Below are positions 42,420 to 51,548 of a DNA stretch of 64,000 bases, piece by piece; within the stretch, counting starts at the first letter, position 1, and every line of letters starts with the position of its first letter. The stretch is from an uncultured Draconibacterium sp. Lineage in GTDB: Bacteria > Bacteroidota > Bacteroidia > Bacteroidales > Prolixibacteraceae. A program made the translations under genes and the position numbers. The stretch spans positions 992,001-1,056,000 of the forward strand of contig NZ_OY782038.1 of the NCBI RefSeq assembly GCF_963677575.1, given 5' to 3'. The notes beneath the pieces were generated by a model. The model was given only the letters and a program-made list of their open reading frames with translations. It made no database searches and was not told the origin of the DNA.

Positions 42420-43676
42420 TTAGTCAATTGGCATCTCTATAAAATCAGGCTTTTCTCCCTTATCACTCCCCTCAGTTTCTTCATCTCCCCCATCTTTTGT
42501 ATTCTTACTTTTGGTAGCAATTAAAGCCCACGCCATAATTAAACTGGTGGCAATAATTACAACAAACAATACAGCACCTTCAAATTTCTCGGCTTTTAAC
42601 GATTCGGGAATAGCAAAAAACAAAAGTACCGTAATTAATCCCTTTGGTGCGATAAAGGTTTGTGGCAGCGTATCTTTTCGTTCGATTACGTAGAATAAGC
42701 CAAATCGTAAAACGTAAGTAACAGCCAGGAAGATTACGCTGATCAGCCAAACTTTCCAGCTAAATAACGAAGCCAGTGGCAAAGTCATTCCAAAAACTAC
42801 AAAGAAGAAGGTGCGTACCAAAAAGGCTGTTTCTTTGGTAATCATTTTAAACTGATCGAAAAGACCATCGATTTTAGAGTCGCTTAACCACTCCCGTAGT
42901 CTTCCGAAAAGCAAAACTTTATAATTACGCAGCAGTAAACCGAACATCAAAATTATTATCAATGATGACAAGTGAAACATTTTTCCAACGGCATAAAGCA
43001 AAACCAGCACTGCCAGAAACAAAAAGAATTTTGCGTCGCCTTTAATATTTTGGATGATGTAAAGCAAACCGTAACATAGCACCACCGAAATCACCAGCGT
43101 AAGCACAATATTGCTTCCAATAGCAAAACTAAGCTGGCGCATGCCTTCAACATTCAGGTTTTCAACAATCATGTAAAAAACCATAATGCCCAGAATATCA
43201 GAGAAAGTACTTTCGTAAATCAGAAACTCCCGCTTGTATTTTGTAAGATTGGCAACACTTGGAATAATGATCGCACTGCTCATTATAGATAGTGGCAGCG
43301 CATAAACCAGTGCCGGCAGGAAATTGATTTCTGGAATAAAAAACTGGATAAGAAATGCGATAGAAACCGCTGTTAACCCCAACGATAAAGAAGCAATGGT
43401 AAACGATTTCCATATTATTGGCCAGTTCTCTTTCTTTAGTTCAAGATCGAGAGCAGCTTCAAGCACGATCATAATCAACCCAACAATTCCCAATACTTCG
43501 AGCGCCCAGAAATAATCAGGCTCCATTTCAAAGTAGGTCATTAATTCCTGCACACCAACACCCAGCAGTATTAAAATCAACACACTAGGCACGTTGGTTT
43601 TCCGCGAAAACATATTTGTGAAAAAGGAAAATATGATAATGACACAGAGGCCAATCAAAAAGAGGTATGCACTCAT
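42420..43676 (-). CDS. CPA-type cation/proton antiporter
   Basis: 418 residues with about twelve transmembrane helices of the Na+/H+ exchanger fold; NVPSVLILILLGVGVQELM, MIVLEAALDLELKK and SIMSSAIIIPSV match the first, third and fifth helices of the family. The charged C-tail (EETEGSDKGEKPD) is short and cytoplasmic. It probably exchanges Na+ or K+ for protons and supports pH or salt homeostasis, fitting a marine cell. Cation specificity is not readable from sequence. Convergent with rpoD, single gene. Confidence 0.87.
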   Translation of the reverse strand: MSAYLFLIGLCVIIIFSFFTNMFSRKTNVPSVLILILLGVGVQELMTYFEMEPDYFWALEVLGIVGLIMIVLEAALDLELKKENWPIIWKSFTIASLSLGLTAVSIAFLIQFFIPEINFLPALVYALPLSIMSSAIIIPSVANLTKYKREFLIYESTFSDILGIMVFYMIVENLNVEGMRQLSFAIGSNIVLTLVISVVLCYGLLYIIQNIKGDAKFFLFLAVLVLLYAVGKMFHLSSLIIILMFGLLLRNYKVLLFGRLREWLSDSKIDGLFDQFKMITKETAFLVRTFFFVVFGMTLPLASLFSWKVWLISVIFLAVTYVLRFGLFYVIERKDTLPQTFIAPKGLITVLLFFAIPESLKAEKFEGAVLFVVIIATSLIMAWALIATKSKNTKDGGDEETEGSDKGEKPDFIEMPID

Positions 43677-43805
43677 AGAGAAATCTTTGTTTTAAGATAC
43701 ACAAACAGTTGGATAATGCAATTGTTTTTACGAAAAACAGTGGCTTTTATCTTTCATTTAGAAGCTCGTCATACTCAGTAAATACTGATGATTCAGCTAC
43801 AAAAA

Positions 43806-44153
43806 TTAATTTCCCAATTTATAAATTCGCTCCATTAATTGCCATTTTTCATCAGCCGTTGCCGTTTCGGAAGTTTGCTGAAATTGCGACACATAAGCTT
43901 CCCATTCGGCCTGACGCGGTTTGTTGGCCAACTCACTCATTGCGGCATCATGGTCAAAATCAGGAACCGTATCCATAATCATAAACAACTGGTTCCCCAA
44001 CAGGTAGATTTCCATATCAATAATTCCAACATCACGCATGCTTTGAGTAACCTCCGGCCAAACCGCACCCGGTGCATGAACTTGTTTATACTGCTCAATC
44101 AATTCCTGATTGTCTTCCAATTTCAACGTTTTACAGTAACGTTTGTACTTCAT
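43806..44153 (-). CDS. Rhamnose/fucose-type mutarotase (DUF718)
   Basis: 115 residues from the ATG at 44153 (MKYKRYCKTLKLEDNQELIE). RhaM/COG3254 family: HAPGAVWPEVTQSMRD and GIIDMEIYLLGNQLFMIMDT are the conserved blocks that interconvert alpha and beta anomers of L-rhamnose or L-fucose. It lies 1 bp after the FucP permease stop, so the two are one operon and the sugar is probably L-fucose. The reading from 44195 overlaps FucP and adds no family sequence. Confidence 0.87.
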   Translation of the reverse strand: MKYKRYCKTLKLEDNQELIEQYKQVHAPGAVWPEVTQSMRDVGIIDMEIYLLGNQLFMIMDTVPDFDHDAAMSELANKPRQAEWEAYVSQFQQTSETATADEKWQLMERIYKLGN

Positions 44154-44154
44154 T

Positions 44155-45456
44155 TTATTGTGCCTTTTTAAATGCGTTATAAGTTCGTTTGCCATAAATT
44201 GCGATTACAACAAAACAAATAAAGGGCAACACAAACGAAAAATTCACCGCCGGAAGTGGCCCGATAGTTCCCTGGTCTATTATATACCCCTGAAGTGGTG
44301 GCATTAACGCTCCACCAACAATGGCCATTACTAAACCTGCAGCTCCGAGTGTTGCATCGTCGCCAACGTCTTCCAGTGCAATTCCGTAAATGGTTGGAAA
44401 CATCAGCGACATAAAGGCCGACGTGGCGATCAGTAAATACAATCCCATCATTCCCTGAATAAGAATTACACCTGCGGTTGTACACATTCCCCCGATGGCA
44501 AAAAGCAACAACATATAACGGGCATTCAGATATTTCATTAAAAAGGTGCTGATGAAACGACTGCTTATAAAAATCGCCATCGCAATAATATTGTAATTCT
44601 GAGCCTGTGCTTTTGGAATTCCGAGGTTATCGGCATACTGAATAATGAACGTCCAGCACATAATTTGCGTTCCCACGTAAAATACCTGTGCGATTACACC
44701 TTCCCGGTATATTTTATTCCGGAATAACCGTTTTGCCGAATGCCACGGATGAATTTCATGATCGGCACTTTCACGTTTGGGCATTTTTGAAACTGCAATT
44801 ACTATTAGCATAACAATTACCACAAATCCAAGGATTACATACGGATCGCGTATTACTGTCAGGTCGTTGGTACGAATTGCAGCTTTTTCCGATGCATTCA
44901 ATGTGTCGAAAATCAGGTTCCCGGCAGCGTCTCGTTTATCCGATTCTAACGACGACAGAATGAGTTTTGAAGCCACAGTCATCCCCAAAATCGATCCCAT
45001 AGGATTAAACGATTGTGCCAGATTTAAACGACGTGTTGCGGTTTTGGGGTCGCCCATCGATAAAATATACGGATTGGAAGTGGTTTCCAGAAAAGCTAAA
45101 CCAAAAGTTAGTATGTATAGCGACACCAGGAAAAACCCAAAAATCTCGAATTGAGCAGCCGGAAAGAATAACAAAGCACCAACAGCATATAAAGCCAGAC
45201 CAATAATAATTCCGGTTTTATAGGAATATCGTTTAATAATTAGTGCTGCCGGAATGGCCATAGTAGCGTATCCGCCATAAAATGCAAACTGCACCATAGC
45301 CGCTTTTGCATTGGAAATTTCCATAACCGTTTGAAATGCGGCCACCATCGGATTCGTCAGATCATTAGCAAATCCCCAAAGTGCAAATAAACTGGTTATA
45401 AGTATAAACGGAACAAGAATTTTCTTGTCCACCACAATTGATTTAGTTTTGTTCAT
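44155..45456 (-). CDS. fucP: FucP-type L-fucose:H+ symporter
   Basis: 433 residues, twelve-helix major facilitator. SLFALWGFANDLTNPMVAAF is the conserved FucP start; LETTSNPYILSMGDPKTATRRLNLAQSFNPMGSILG is its central loop (positions about 122-155) with the conserved Asn/Asp pair. Imports L-fucose with a proton. The mutarotase gene is 1 bp downstream. No fucose isomerase, kinase or aldolase is in the window, so the rest of the pathway is elsewhere, or another deoxysugar is used. Confidence 0.9.
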   Translation of the reverse strand: MNKTKSIVVDKKILVPFILITSLFALWGFANDLTNPMVAAFQTVMEISNAKAAMVQFAFYGGYATMAIPAALIIKRYSYKTGIIIGLALYAVGALLFFPAAQFEIFGFFLVSLYILTFGLAFLETTSNPYILSMGDPKTATRRLNLAQSFNPMGSILGMTVASKLILSSLESDKRDAAGNLIFDTLNASEKAAIRTNDLTVIRDPYVILGFVVIVMLIVIAVSKMPKRESADHEIHPWHSAKRLFRNKIYREGVIAQVFYVGTQIMCWTFIIQYADNLGIPKAQAQNYNIIAMAIFISSRFISTFLMKYLNARYMLLLFAIGGMCTTAGVILIQGMMGLYLLIATSAFMSLMFPTIYGIALEDVGDDATLGAAGLVMAIVGGALMPPLQGYIIDQGTIGPLPAVNFSFVLPFICFVVIAIYGKRTYNAFKKAQ

Positions 45457-45501
45457 TGGTTTAATAGTTTTACCAAACTACCAATAGAATGGCAGTTAGT
45501 A

Positions 45502-45535
45502 CAGGTTTAGTAACCTGCCCGGCAACACACCGGGC
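45502..45535 (-). terminator. Double hairpin between manC and fucP
   Basis: CAGGTT/AACCTG (45502-45517) and GCCCGG/CCGGGC (45517-45535) lie end to end. No T-run follows, so this may be an mRNA stabiliser or regulatory leader rather than a terminator. Confidence 0.4.
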
Positions 45536-45542
45536 ACGGTCT

Positions 45543-46622
45543 TTATAGGTACTTCAACTTATTCTCAGCTTTTAATTGTTCAACAATTTTTTTAATGTCC
45601 TCGGCATTATCGCGCTTACAAACCAAAGTGGTATTTCCGTCGCGCACAACAATTACATCGTCGAGGCCAACCACGGCAACCAAACCGTCGTCGGTAGAAA
45701 CGTAGGAATTTTTAGAATCCAAAAAGATCGCCTCTCCCATTCCGGCATTGCCATTTTCATCTTTTTTATCGGTCTGATAAACCGACTCCCAACTGCCGAG
45801 GTCATTCCAGTCGAAATTTCCTTCAACCAGGTAAATATTTTTGGCGTGCTCCATAATGCCATAATCAACCGAAATACTTTCAACAGCGCGGTAAATGGTA
45901 TCCAAAGTCTCAGGATAATTCGGATTGCCAAAATCAGCCTGAATTTTACGCAAATCAGCATATAACTCCGGGGCAAACTCTTCAACCGCTTTCAGAAAAA
46001 CTGATACTTTGAAAACAAATAATCCGCTGTTCCAGTAAAAACCACCTTGTTTCAGGTAATCTGTTGCAGTAGTTTCATCCGGTTTTTCCACAAAACGTTC
46101 AACTTTAAACTGCTTTATCTTTTCGTCGCCGGTAATATCCTCGGCCGTTTTTACATAACCGTAACCTGTTGCCGGATAGGTCGGCGTAATTCCAAGCGTA
46201 ATAATACCATCGCGTTCGTTAGCAATTTTAGCAGCAGCCAAAACGGTATCCTCAAACAGAGCATTATTGGTAATCAAATGATCCGATGGAGAAACAACCA
46301 TCACGCCATCCGGATTCTCGCGCTCGGCATACATTGCCGCCAAACCAATACATGGCAAAGTATTTCTGCCAATTGGCTCGTAAATCAGGTTTTCTTTGGG
46401 TAACATCGGAGTTTGTTCCTCCAGCACTTTTGCCTGGGTTGCACTTGAAACGATGTAGATATTTTCCTCTTTTGTAAAAGTAGCGAATCGCTCAATTGTG
46501 TCCTGAAGAAGCGATTGATCACCAAATATATTCAGGTATTGTTTTGGTTTTACTGTTTTACTGCGCGGCCAGAATCGTGTTCCCGAGCCTCCCGCCATGA
46601 TTAGGGTATACAGATTTTTCAT
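45543..46622 (-). CDS. manC: Mannose-1-phosphate guanylyltransferase
   Basis: 359 residues, the nucleotidyltransferase part only (no fused isomerase). The nucleotide-binding MAGGSGTRFWPRSKTVKPKQYL motif (positions about 10-31), VSPSDHLI, and the sugar-site segments FVEKPDE and YWNSGLFVFK are standard. It makes GDP-mannose from mannose-1-phosphate and GTP for glycans and, through other enzymes, GDP-fucose. Neighbouring fucP/mutarotase may be linked, or simply adjacent. Confidence 0.93.
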   Translation of the reverse strand: MKNLYTLIMAGGSGTRFWPRSKTVKPKQYLNIFGDQSLLQDTIERFATFTKEENIYIVSSATQAKVLEEQTPMLPKENLIYEPIGRNTLPCIGLAAMYAERENPDGVMVVSPSDHLITNNALFEDTVLAAAKIANERDGIITLGITPTYPATGYGYVKTAEDITGDEKIKQFKVERFVEKPDETTATDYLKQGGFYWNSGLFVFKVSVFLKAVEEFAPELYADLRKIQADFGNPNYPETLDTIYRAVESISVDYGIMEHAKNIYLVEGNFDWNDLGSWESVYQTDKKDENGNAGMGEAIFLDSKNSYVSTDDGLVAVVGLDDVIVVRDGNTTLVCKRDNAEDIKKIVEQLKAENKLKYL

Positions 46623-46814
46623 ATAACTTCAATTGTAAGTTTATCAAATTGCCGGATAAAATGAGCCGAGTATTTTTACGAGTGTTGACGCATACTTCCG
46701 CTCATTTTATGCTTAAATTTATTTTTGATTTGCAATGTAATAAATTGCCCCGACAAGCCACGGCAAGATGGAGGTTTAAATTTCAGAAAATATTCACGGA
46801 TTTGCGATGACTAC

Positions 46815-47897
46815 TTATTCCCGGACCGGATTGTATTCTTTGGCCTCAATTTCGCCATTGGCAACACGAAGTGCATTCTTCGCCAGTGCTTCCAGTTCAT
46901 CTTCTCCCGGGTAAACAAACACTTCTGAAATAAAACCTGCTTTATTCCGAATGTAAGCCTCCAGTTGTTTGTTATAAGCCAAACCACCGGTTAATAAAAT
47001 ACCGTCAACTTTTCCTTCGAGTACAACCGCCATTTCTCCGATCATTTTTGATACCTGGTAGAATAGCGCTTCCTGAACGAGCTTTGCTTTTTCATCACCT
47101 TTTTCCACGCGTTTTTCCACTTCCAAAGCGTCGTTTGTGCCCAGGTAGGCTACAAAACCACCTTCGCCAACAACCATTCTGCGCATTTGCTCCTGCGAAG
47201 ATTTGCCGTTAAGACACAGATCAATTACTTGACCGACTGGCAGCGTTCCCGAGCGTTCGGGGCTAAAAGCACCTTCCCCGTCGAGCGCATTATTGACGTC
47301 TACAACACGACCGTTTTTGTGCGCTCCAACTGAAATTCCACCTCCTAGGTGTGCAACAATCAAACGCATGTCGTTGTAGTTTTTTACCATTTTTTTGGCG
47401 TGCAAACGCGCCGTTGCTTTTTGGTTTAAAGCATGAAAAATCGACTGCCGTTCAAAACGCGGATGTCCGGCAAAACGTGCCACATCATCCATTTCATCGG
47501 TTACCACCGGATCAGCAATAAAAGCTTTTGCATTTGGAATTTGCAAAGCAATATAATCGGCCAGCATACCGCCTAAATTACTGGCATGATGTCCCATTAT
47601 ACCTTCGCGTAAATGATCGAGCATCAAATTATTAACGCGGTAAACGCCCGATTCCAAAGGATAAGTCAGACCACCGCGGCCAATGATGAATTTTATGGCA
47701 TCCACTTCAATTCCCTCTTCTACCAAAGCTTCAATGATTACCCCTTTTCGGAAAGCAAACTGATCGACAATATTCTTATATCGTAACAGTTGCTCGAGCG
47801 GATGCCGAATGTTTTTGGTAAAAACACATTCCTTTTCGTTATAAACAGCAAATTTAGTGGAGGTAGAACCCGGATTTATGGCAAGAACCTGGTGCAT
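46815..47897 (-). CDS. buk: Butyrate (branched-chain fatty acid) kinase
   Basis: 360 residues. The acetokinase-family ATP motif ILAINPGSTSTKFAVY-like start (residues 4-19), HHASNLGGML and GGGISVGAHKNGRVVDVNNA (substrate loop), and LTGGLAY near the C-terminus are typical of Buk. It converts butyryl (or isobutyryl/isovaleryl) phosphate and ADP to the acid and ATP, the energy-yielding last step of fermentation. Ptb lies 8 bp upstream in the same operon. Branched-chain use is possible, given IorAB-type enzymes in the genome. Confidence 0.93.
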   Translation of the reverse strand: MHQVLAINPGSTSTKFAVYNEKECVFTKNIRHPLEQLLRYKNIVDQFAFRKGVIIEALVEEGIEVDAIKFIIGRGGLTYPLESGVYRVNNLMLDHLREGIMGHHASNLGGMLADYIALQIPNAKAFIADPVVTDEMDDVARFAGHPRFERQSIFHALNQKATARLHAKKMVKNYNDMRLIVAHLGGGISVGAHKNGRVVDVNNALDGEGAFSPERSGTLPVGQVIDLCLNGKSSQEQMRRMVVGEGGFVAYLGTNDALEVEKRVEKGDEKAKLVQEALFYQVSKMIGEMAVVLEGKVDGILLTGGLAYNKQLEAYIRNKAGFISEVFVYPGEDELEALAKNALRVANGEIEAKEYNPVRE

Positions 47898-47905
47898 AAA
47901 ATGAT

Positions 47906-48826
47906 TTAGGTATTACTAATCTGGTAACTTACAATTGATGCAAGTGCCACAGAATTCAACTTTGTTTTTCTACTATCGCCGCGCGATGATACCACAGCAG
48001 GGACTTTCGCTCCGGCAATAATTCCCGACATTTCGGCTTTAGCCAGTTTTGAGTTTGTTTTGTAAAAAACATTGGCCGCATCAATATTCGGGAAAAGCAA
48101 ACAATCAGCATCGCCGGCAACCGGCGAGGTAAAACCTTTTACTTCGGCCGACTCGGCATTAATAGCAACATCAAGTGCCATGGGGCCATCAACCAAACCT
48201 CCTTCGATTTGGCCGTGCTCCGACATTTTGGCTATTGTAGCGCCATCCATACACGATTGAATAGAAATAATAATTTGCTCGGTAGGTGCAATTACCGCCA
48301 CTTTTGGCTGCTCAACACCCAACGATTTTGCTGCACAAATGAGGTAATTGGTCATTAAAATCTTTTGCTTAAGATCGGGGTAAGGCAACACAGCCGCATC
48401 GCTAAAAACAAGTAATTTGTGGTAATTTGGATTATCCATCACCGAAACATGGCTCAATGTTCCTTTTGTTGGAACCAGGTTGTTTTCCTTTCGTAGCAAA
48501 GCACGCATAAATTTATCGGTCGAAACCATTCCTTTCATCAACACATCGGCTTTGTCTTCATGAATAAGTTCTACAGCTTTGTCGGTAGCTTCGCGGATGG
48601 ATTTTGCATCGTAGATCTGATAATCCGAAATATCGATACCCAACTTTTTGCACGACTCTTCAATAATCGTCCGGTCGCCGGTTATTATAGGAATTACAAA
48701 CCCCAGTTCAACCGCATCGTGCATAGCTTCCAACGTACTTACATCAACACCGTTTACCGCTACAACGCGTTTCGGAGGTTGCTTTTTTACAACTTCAAGA
48801 AGTTCTGCAAAATTGTTTATACTCAT
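47906..48826 (-). CDS. ptb: Phosphate butyryltransferase
   Basis: 306 residues, Pta/Ptb family. VKGMVSTDKFMRALLRKE and DAAVLPYPDLKQKILMTNY are characteristic, with GPMALDVAINAESA and VAGDADCLLFPNIDAANVFYK at the C-terminal CoA site. It swaps CoA for phosphate on butyryl-CoA or branched-chain acyl-CoA, supplying butyrate kinase. The pair is an operon on the minus strand, divergent from acs. Confidence 0.92.
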   Translation of the reverse strand: MSINNFAELLEVVKKQPPKRVVAVNGVDVSTLEAMHDAVELGFVIPIITGDRTIIEESCKKLGIDISDYQIYDAKSIREATDKAVELIHEDKADVLMKGMVSTDKFMRALLRKENNLVPTKGTLSHVSVMDNPNYHKLLVFSDAAVLPYPDLKQKILMTNYLICAAKSLGVEQPKVAVIAPTEQIIISIQSCMDGATIAKMSEHGQIEGGLVDGPMALDVAINAESAEVKGFTSPVAGDADCLLFPNIDAANVFYKTNSKLAKAEMSGIIAGAKVPAVVSSRGDSRKTKLNSVALASIVSYQISNT

Positions 48827-49455
48827 TGTGTAGCAATTTTAGCCCGAAGTTACGACGCCCAAGGTTCACATCCGATAACTTTTCTCAGCAATTTTTATGT
48901 TGTAAACCACCTCTAAAAATTTTAAACTTAGAATTAGTATTCAGCAACTTACGATTTGCTAAGAATCTGAAATATTTTACCCCGCAAAACTTGGGTTTTG
49001 CCATTTTTCAATATTCCAAGAAATCTGTGCGCATTACCATTTTGAATTCAGCTGTACGTGAACCTTACAAAATATAAATGTGTTTAAACAGAGTAGATTC
49101 TTTTAAAATTAGGAAAAATACTTGTCTTAATCAAATGTAAATCAATGTTTTTCAAACAGTAATATGGTGTTTTACAATATATCAAAATCTTTCTATCAAA
49201 AGAGATTTTATACTATTTTCAAACGTTGTAATATTAAGTTGTTTATCCATGTTCAACTTGATTTCAAATCGACCATACTTCGCATATCCGATTTTCTTCG
49301 ACAAGTCATCCGAAGTAAATCTTCCTGCAAAAAGCAAAAACACCTTTTTACCGGGAAAATACCGTGCACAAGGCATTTTTTAAGGGCTCCTGTAGTTTCT
49401 ACGGGGCCGTCATTATACTCGAATCATTTTATTAATTAACCAAAAGATAGCTGCG
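48827..49455. other. Divergent intergenic region, ptb-acs
   Basis: 629 bp and no convincing gene. A stable hairpin lies at 49385-49408 (GGCTCC-t-GTAG with CTACGGGGCC, one bulge, TTT loop) about 47 nt before the acs start. The promoters of ptb and acs must be here but I find no consensus box close enough to name. Confidence 0.5.
49385..49408 (+). promoter_or_regulatory. Leader hairpin of acs
   Basis: Ten pairs with a bulged T and a TTT loop; ends 47 nt upstream of the ATG. No T-run follows, so a terminator is unlikely. A translational or mRNA-stability element is possible. Confidence 0.4.
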
Positions 49456-51378
49456 ATGGAAAATAAGATCACAAGTTTAGCCGAGTACTTTCAGAAGTAC
49501 AAAGAGAGTGTGGCTGACCCCGACAATTTTTGGGGAAAAATAGCCGAAAGCCATTATTGGCGCAAGAAATGGGACCAGGTTCTCGATTACAAATTTGACG
49601 GAGATGATGCCCCCGATGTAAATTGGTTTGTGAACGGCAAACTAAACATCACCGAGAATATTTTTGAGCGTAACATGTTTTTGCGAAAAGACCAGGTTGC
49701 GATTATTTGGGAACCCAACGACCCAAAAGAACCGGAAATTAAATTGACCTATGGCGAGTTGTTCGAGAAAGTAAAACAATTTGCCAACGGATTAAAAAAA
49801 ATCGGCGTTGAAAAAGGCGACCGTGTTGCTCTGTATTTGCCAATGGTGCCCGAACTGGCCATTGCAATGTTGGCCTGTGCCCGGATTGGAGCAATTCACT
49901 CCATTGTTTTTGCAGGATTCTCGGCAACCGCGCTGGCCGACCGTATTAACGATGCCGAGGCCAAAGTTGTAATTACTTCCGACGGTGGATTCCGCGGTAC
50001 AAAATCAATCCCCTTAAAAAGTATTGCCGACGAAGCCGTAGAAAAATGTCCATCGGTACAAACAACGGTTGTTTTAAAACGCACCGAGGAAGAAATACAA
50101 TGGGTGGACGGAAGAGACATTTGGTGGCACGATTTGATTGCTGATGTTGATAGCGAAAACGAAGCAGAAACAATGGATTCTGAGGATGTACTTTTTATCC
50201 TTTACACTTCGGGCTCTACCGGTAAACCAAAAGGAGTTGTGCACACTACTGCGGGCTACATGGTTTATGCCGAATACACCTTTAAAAATGTATTCCAGTA
50301 CAACGATGGCGATGTTTACTGGTGCACGGCCGATATTGGCTGGGTAACCGGCCACTCATATATTGTTTATGGTCCGCTGTTAACCGGAGCTACCTCGGTT
50401 ATGTTCGAAGGTGTTCCAACCTGGCCTGACGCAGGGCGCTTCTGGGAAATTGTTGATAAATACAAAATCAACCAGTTTTACACCGCACCAACTGCAATTC
50501 GTGCACTTGTGGCGCAAGGCGACGAATGGGTAACCAAATACGATTTGAGCTCACTAAAGGTTTTAGGAACTGTTGGAGAACCCATTAACGAAGAAGCCTG
50601 GCGTTGGTACCACGACCTAGTTGGAAAAGGCCGTTGCCCGATTGTAGATACCTGGTGGCAAACCGAAACCGGTGGAATAATGATTACGCCACTGGCAGGA
50701 ATTACACCAACAAAACCTTCGCTGGCAACCTTACCGTTACCGGGAATTCAGCCGGTGCTGCTCGATCATGAAGGGAACGAATTGAAAGGCAACAGCGTTG
50801 AAGGAATTCTTTGTATGAAACACCCGTGGCCGGGTATGTTGCGTACCACCTGGGGCGATCATCAGCGATGCTACCAAACTTACTTTGCATCCTTCCCCGG
50901 CTATTACCTAACCGGTGATGGCGCCAAGCGCGACGAAGAAGGTTATTACCGCATAATCGGCCGTATCGACGATGTTATAAATGTTTCAGGGCACCGTATT
51001 GGTACAGCCGAAGTGGAAGATGCCATTAACCAACACCCGAAAGTTGTTGAGTCGGCTGTGGTTGGTTATCCGCACGATATTAAAGGAGCCGGTATTTACG
51101 CCTATGTTATTTGCGAAGATATGACCGATGCAGAACTGGATAATATTGAAGCAGAAATAAAGGCTACCGTAAATAAATTTATCGGGCCAATTGCGAAACC
51201 CGATAAAATTCAGATCGTTAGTGGTCTGCCAAAAACAAGGTCGGGAAAAATTATGCGACGTATTCTGCGTAAGATCGGAGAAGGCGATGCAACCAACCTT
51301 GGCGACACATCTACTCTACTCGATCCGGGCGTAGTTGAAGAAATTATCGACGGAGCAAAAGTTGCAGTAAAAAGATAA
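49456..51378 (+). CDS. acs: Acetyl-CoA synthetase (AMP-forming)
   Basis: 640 residues. The N-terminal ACAS segment is present, the ATP motif is YTSGSTGKPKGVVHT, WWQTETGG binds adenine and acetyl, and YYLTGDGAKRDEEG is the hinge motif. The conserved acyl-adenylation lysine is K598 in LPKTRSGKIMRRILRK; its equivalent in Salmonella Acs is the acetylation site. It activates acetate with ATP and CoA in the cytoplasm. Downstream on the same strand lie a permease, an acetyltransferase fusion and a Sir2 deacylase. Confidence 0.95.
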   Translation: MENKITSLAEYFQKYKESVADPDNFWGKIAESHYWRKKWDQVLDYKFDGDDAPDVNWFVNGKLNITENIFERNMFLRKDQVAIIWEPNDPKEPEIKLTYGELFEKVKQFANGLKKIGVEKGDRVALYLPMVPELAIAMLACARIGAIHSIVFAGFSATALADRINDAEAKVVITSDGGFRGTKSIPLKSIADEAVEKCPSVQTTVVLKRTEEEIQWVDGRDIWWHDLIADVDSENEAETMDSEDVLFILYTSGSTGKPKGVVHTTAGYMVYAEYTFKNVFQYNDGDVYWCTADIGWVTGHSYIVYGPLLTGATSVMFEGVPTWPDAGRFWEIVDKYKINQFYTAPTAIRALVAQGDEWVTKYDLSSLKVLGTVGEPINEEAWRWYHDLVGKGRCPIVDTWWQTETGGIMITPLAGITPTKPSLATLPLPGIQPVLLDHEGNELKGNSVEGILCMKHPWPGMLRTTWGDHQRCYQTYFASFPGYYLTGDGAKRDEEGYYRIIGRIDDVINVSGHRIGTAEVEDAINQHPKVVESAVVGYPHDIKGAGIYAYVICEDMTDAELDNIEAEIKATVNKFIGPIAKPDKIQIVSGLPKTRSGKIMRRILRKIGEGDATNLGDTSTLLDPGVVEEIIDGAKVAVKR

Positions 51379-51387
51379 GCACACACA

Positions 51388-51425
51388 AACAGACATCTTC
51401 TCACGGAGGTGTCTGTTTTCTTTTT
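51388..51425 (+). terminator. Terminator of acs
   Basis: AACAGACA (51388-51395) pairs with TGTCTGTT (51410-51417), followed by TTCTTTTT. Confidence 0.78.
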
Positions 51426-51548
51426 AATCAACCTTTAATTAAATAGTTATATCAACCTGACGACTATAAAAATGCTCATTTCCAAGCAAAAGCATTTTAA
51501 GATTTATTGCTTGTTCTCCAAAAATAAAATTATGTAAACCAAAAAAAA

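Noticed and set aside
48826..49439. Two short plus-strand frames (83 and 91 residues) in front of acs
   Set aside because: AT-rich, no family, no start context; the first overlaps the ptb start. Treated as non-coding.
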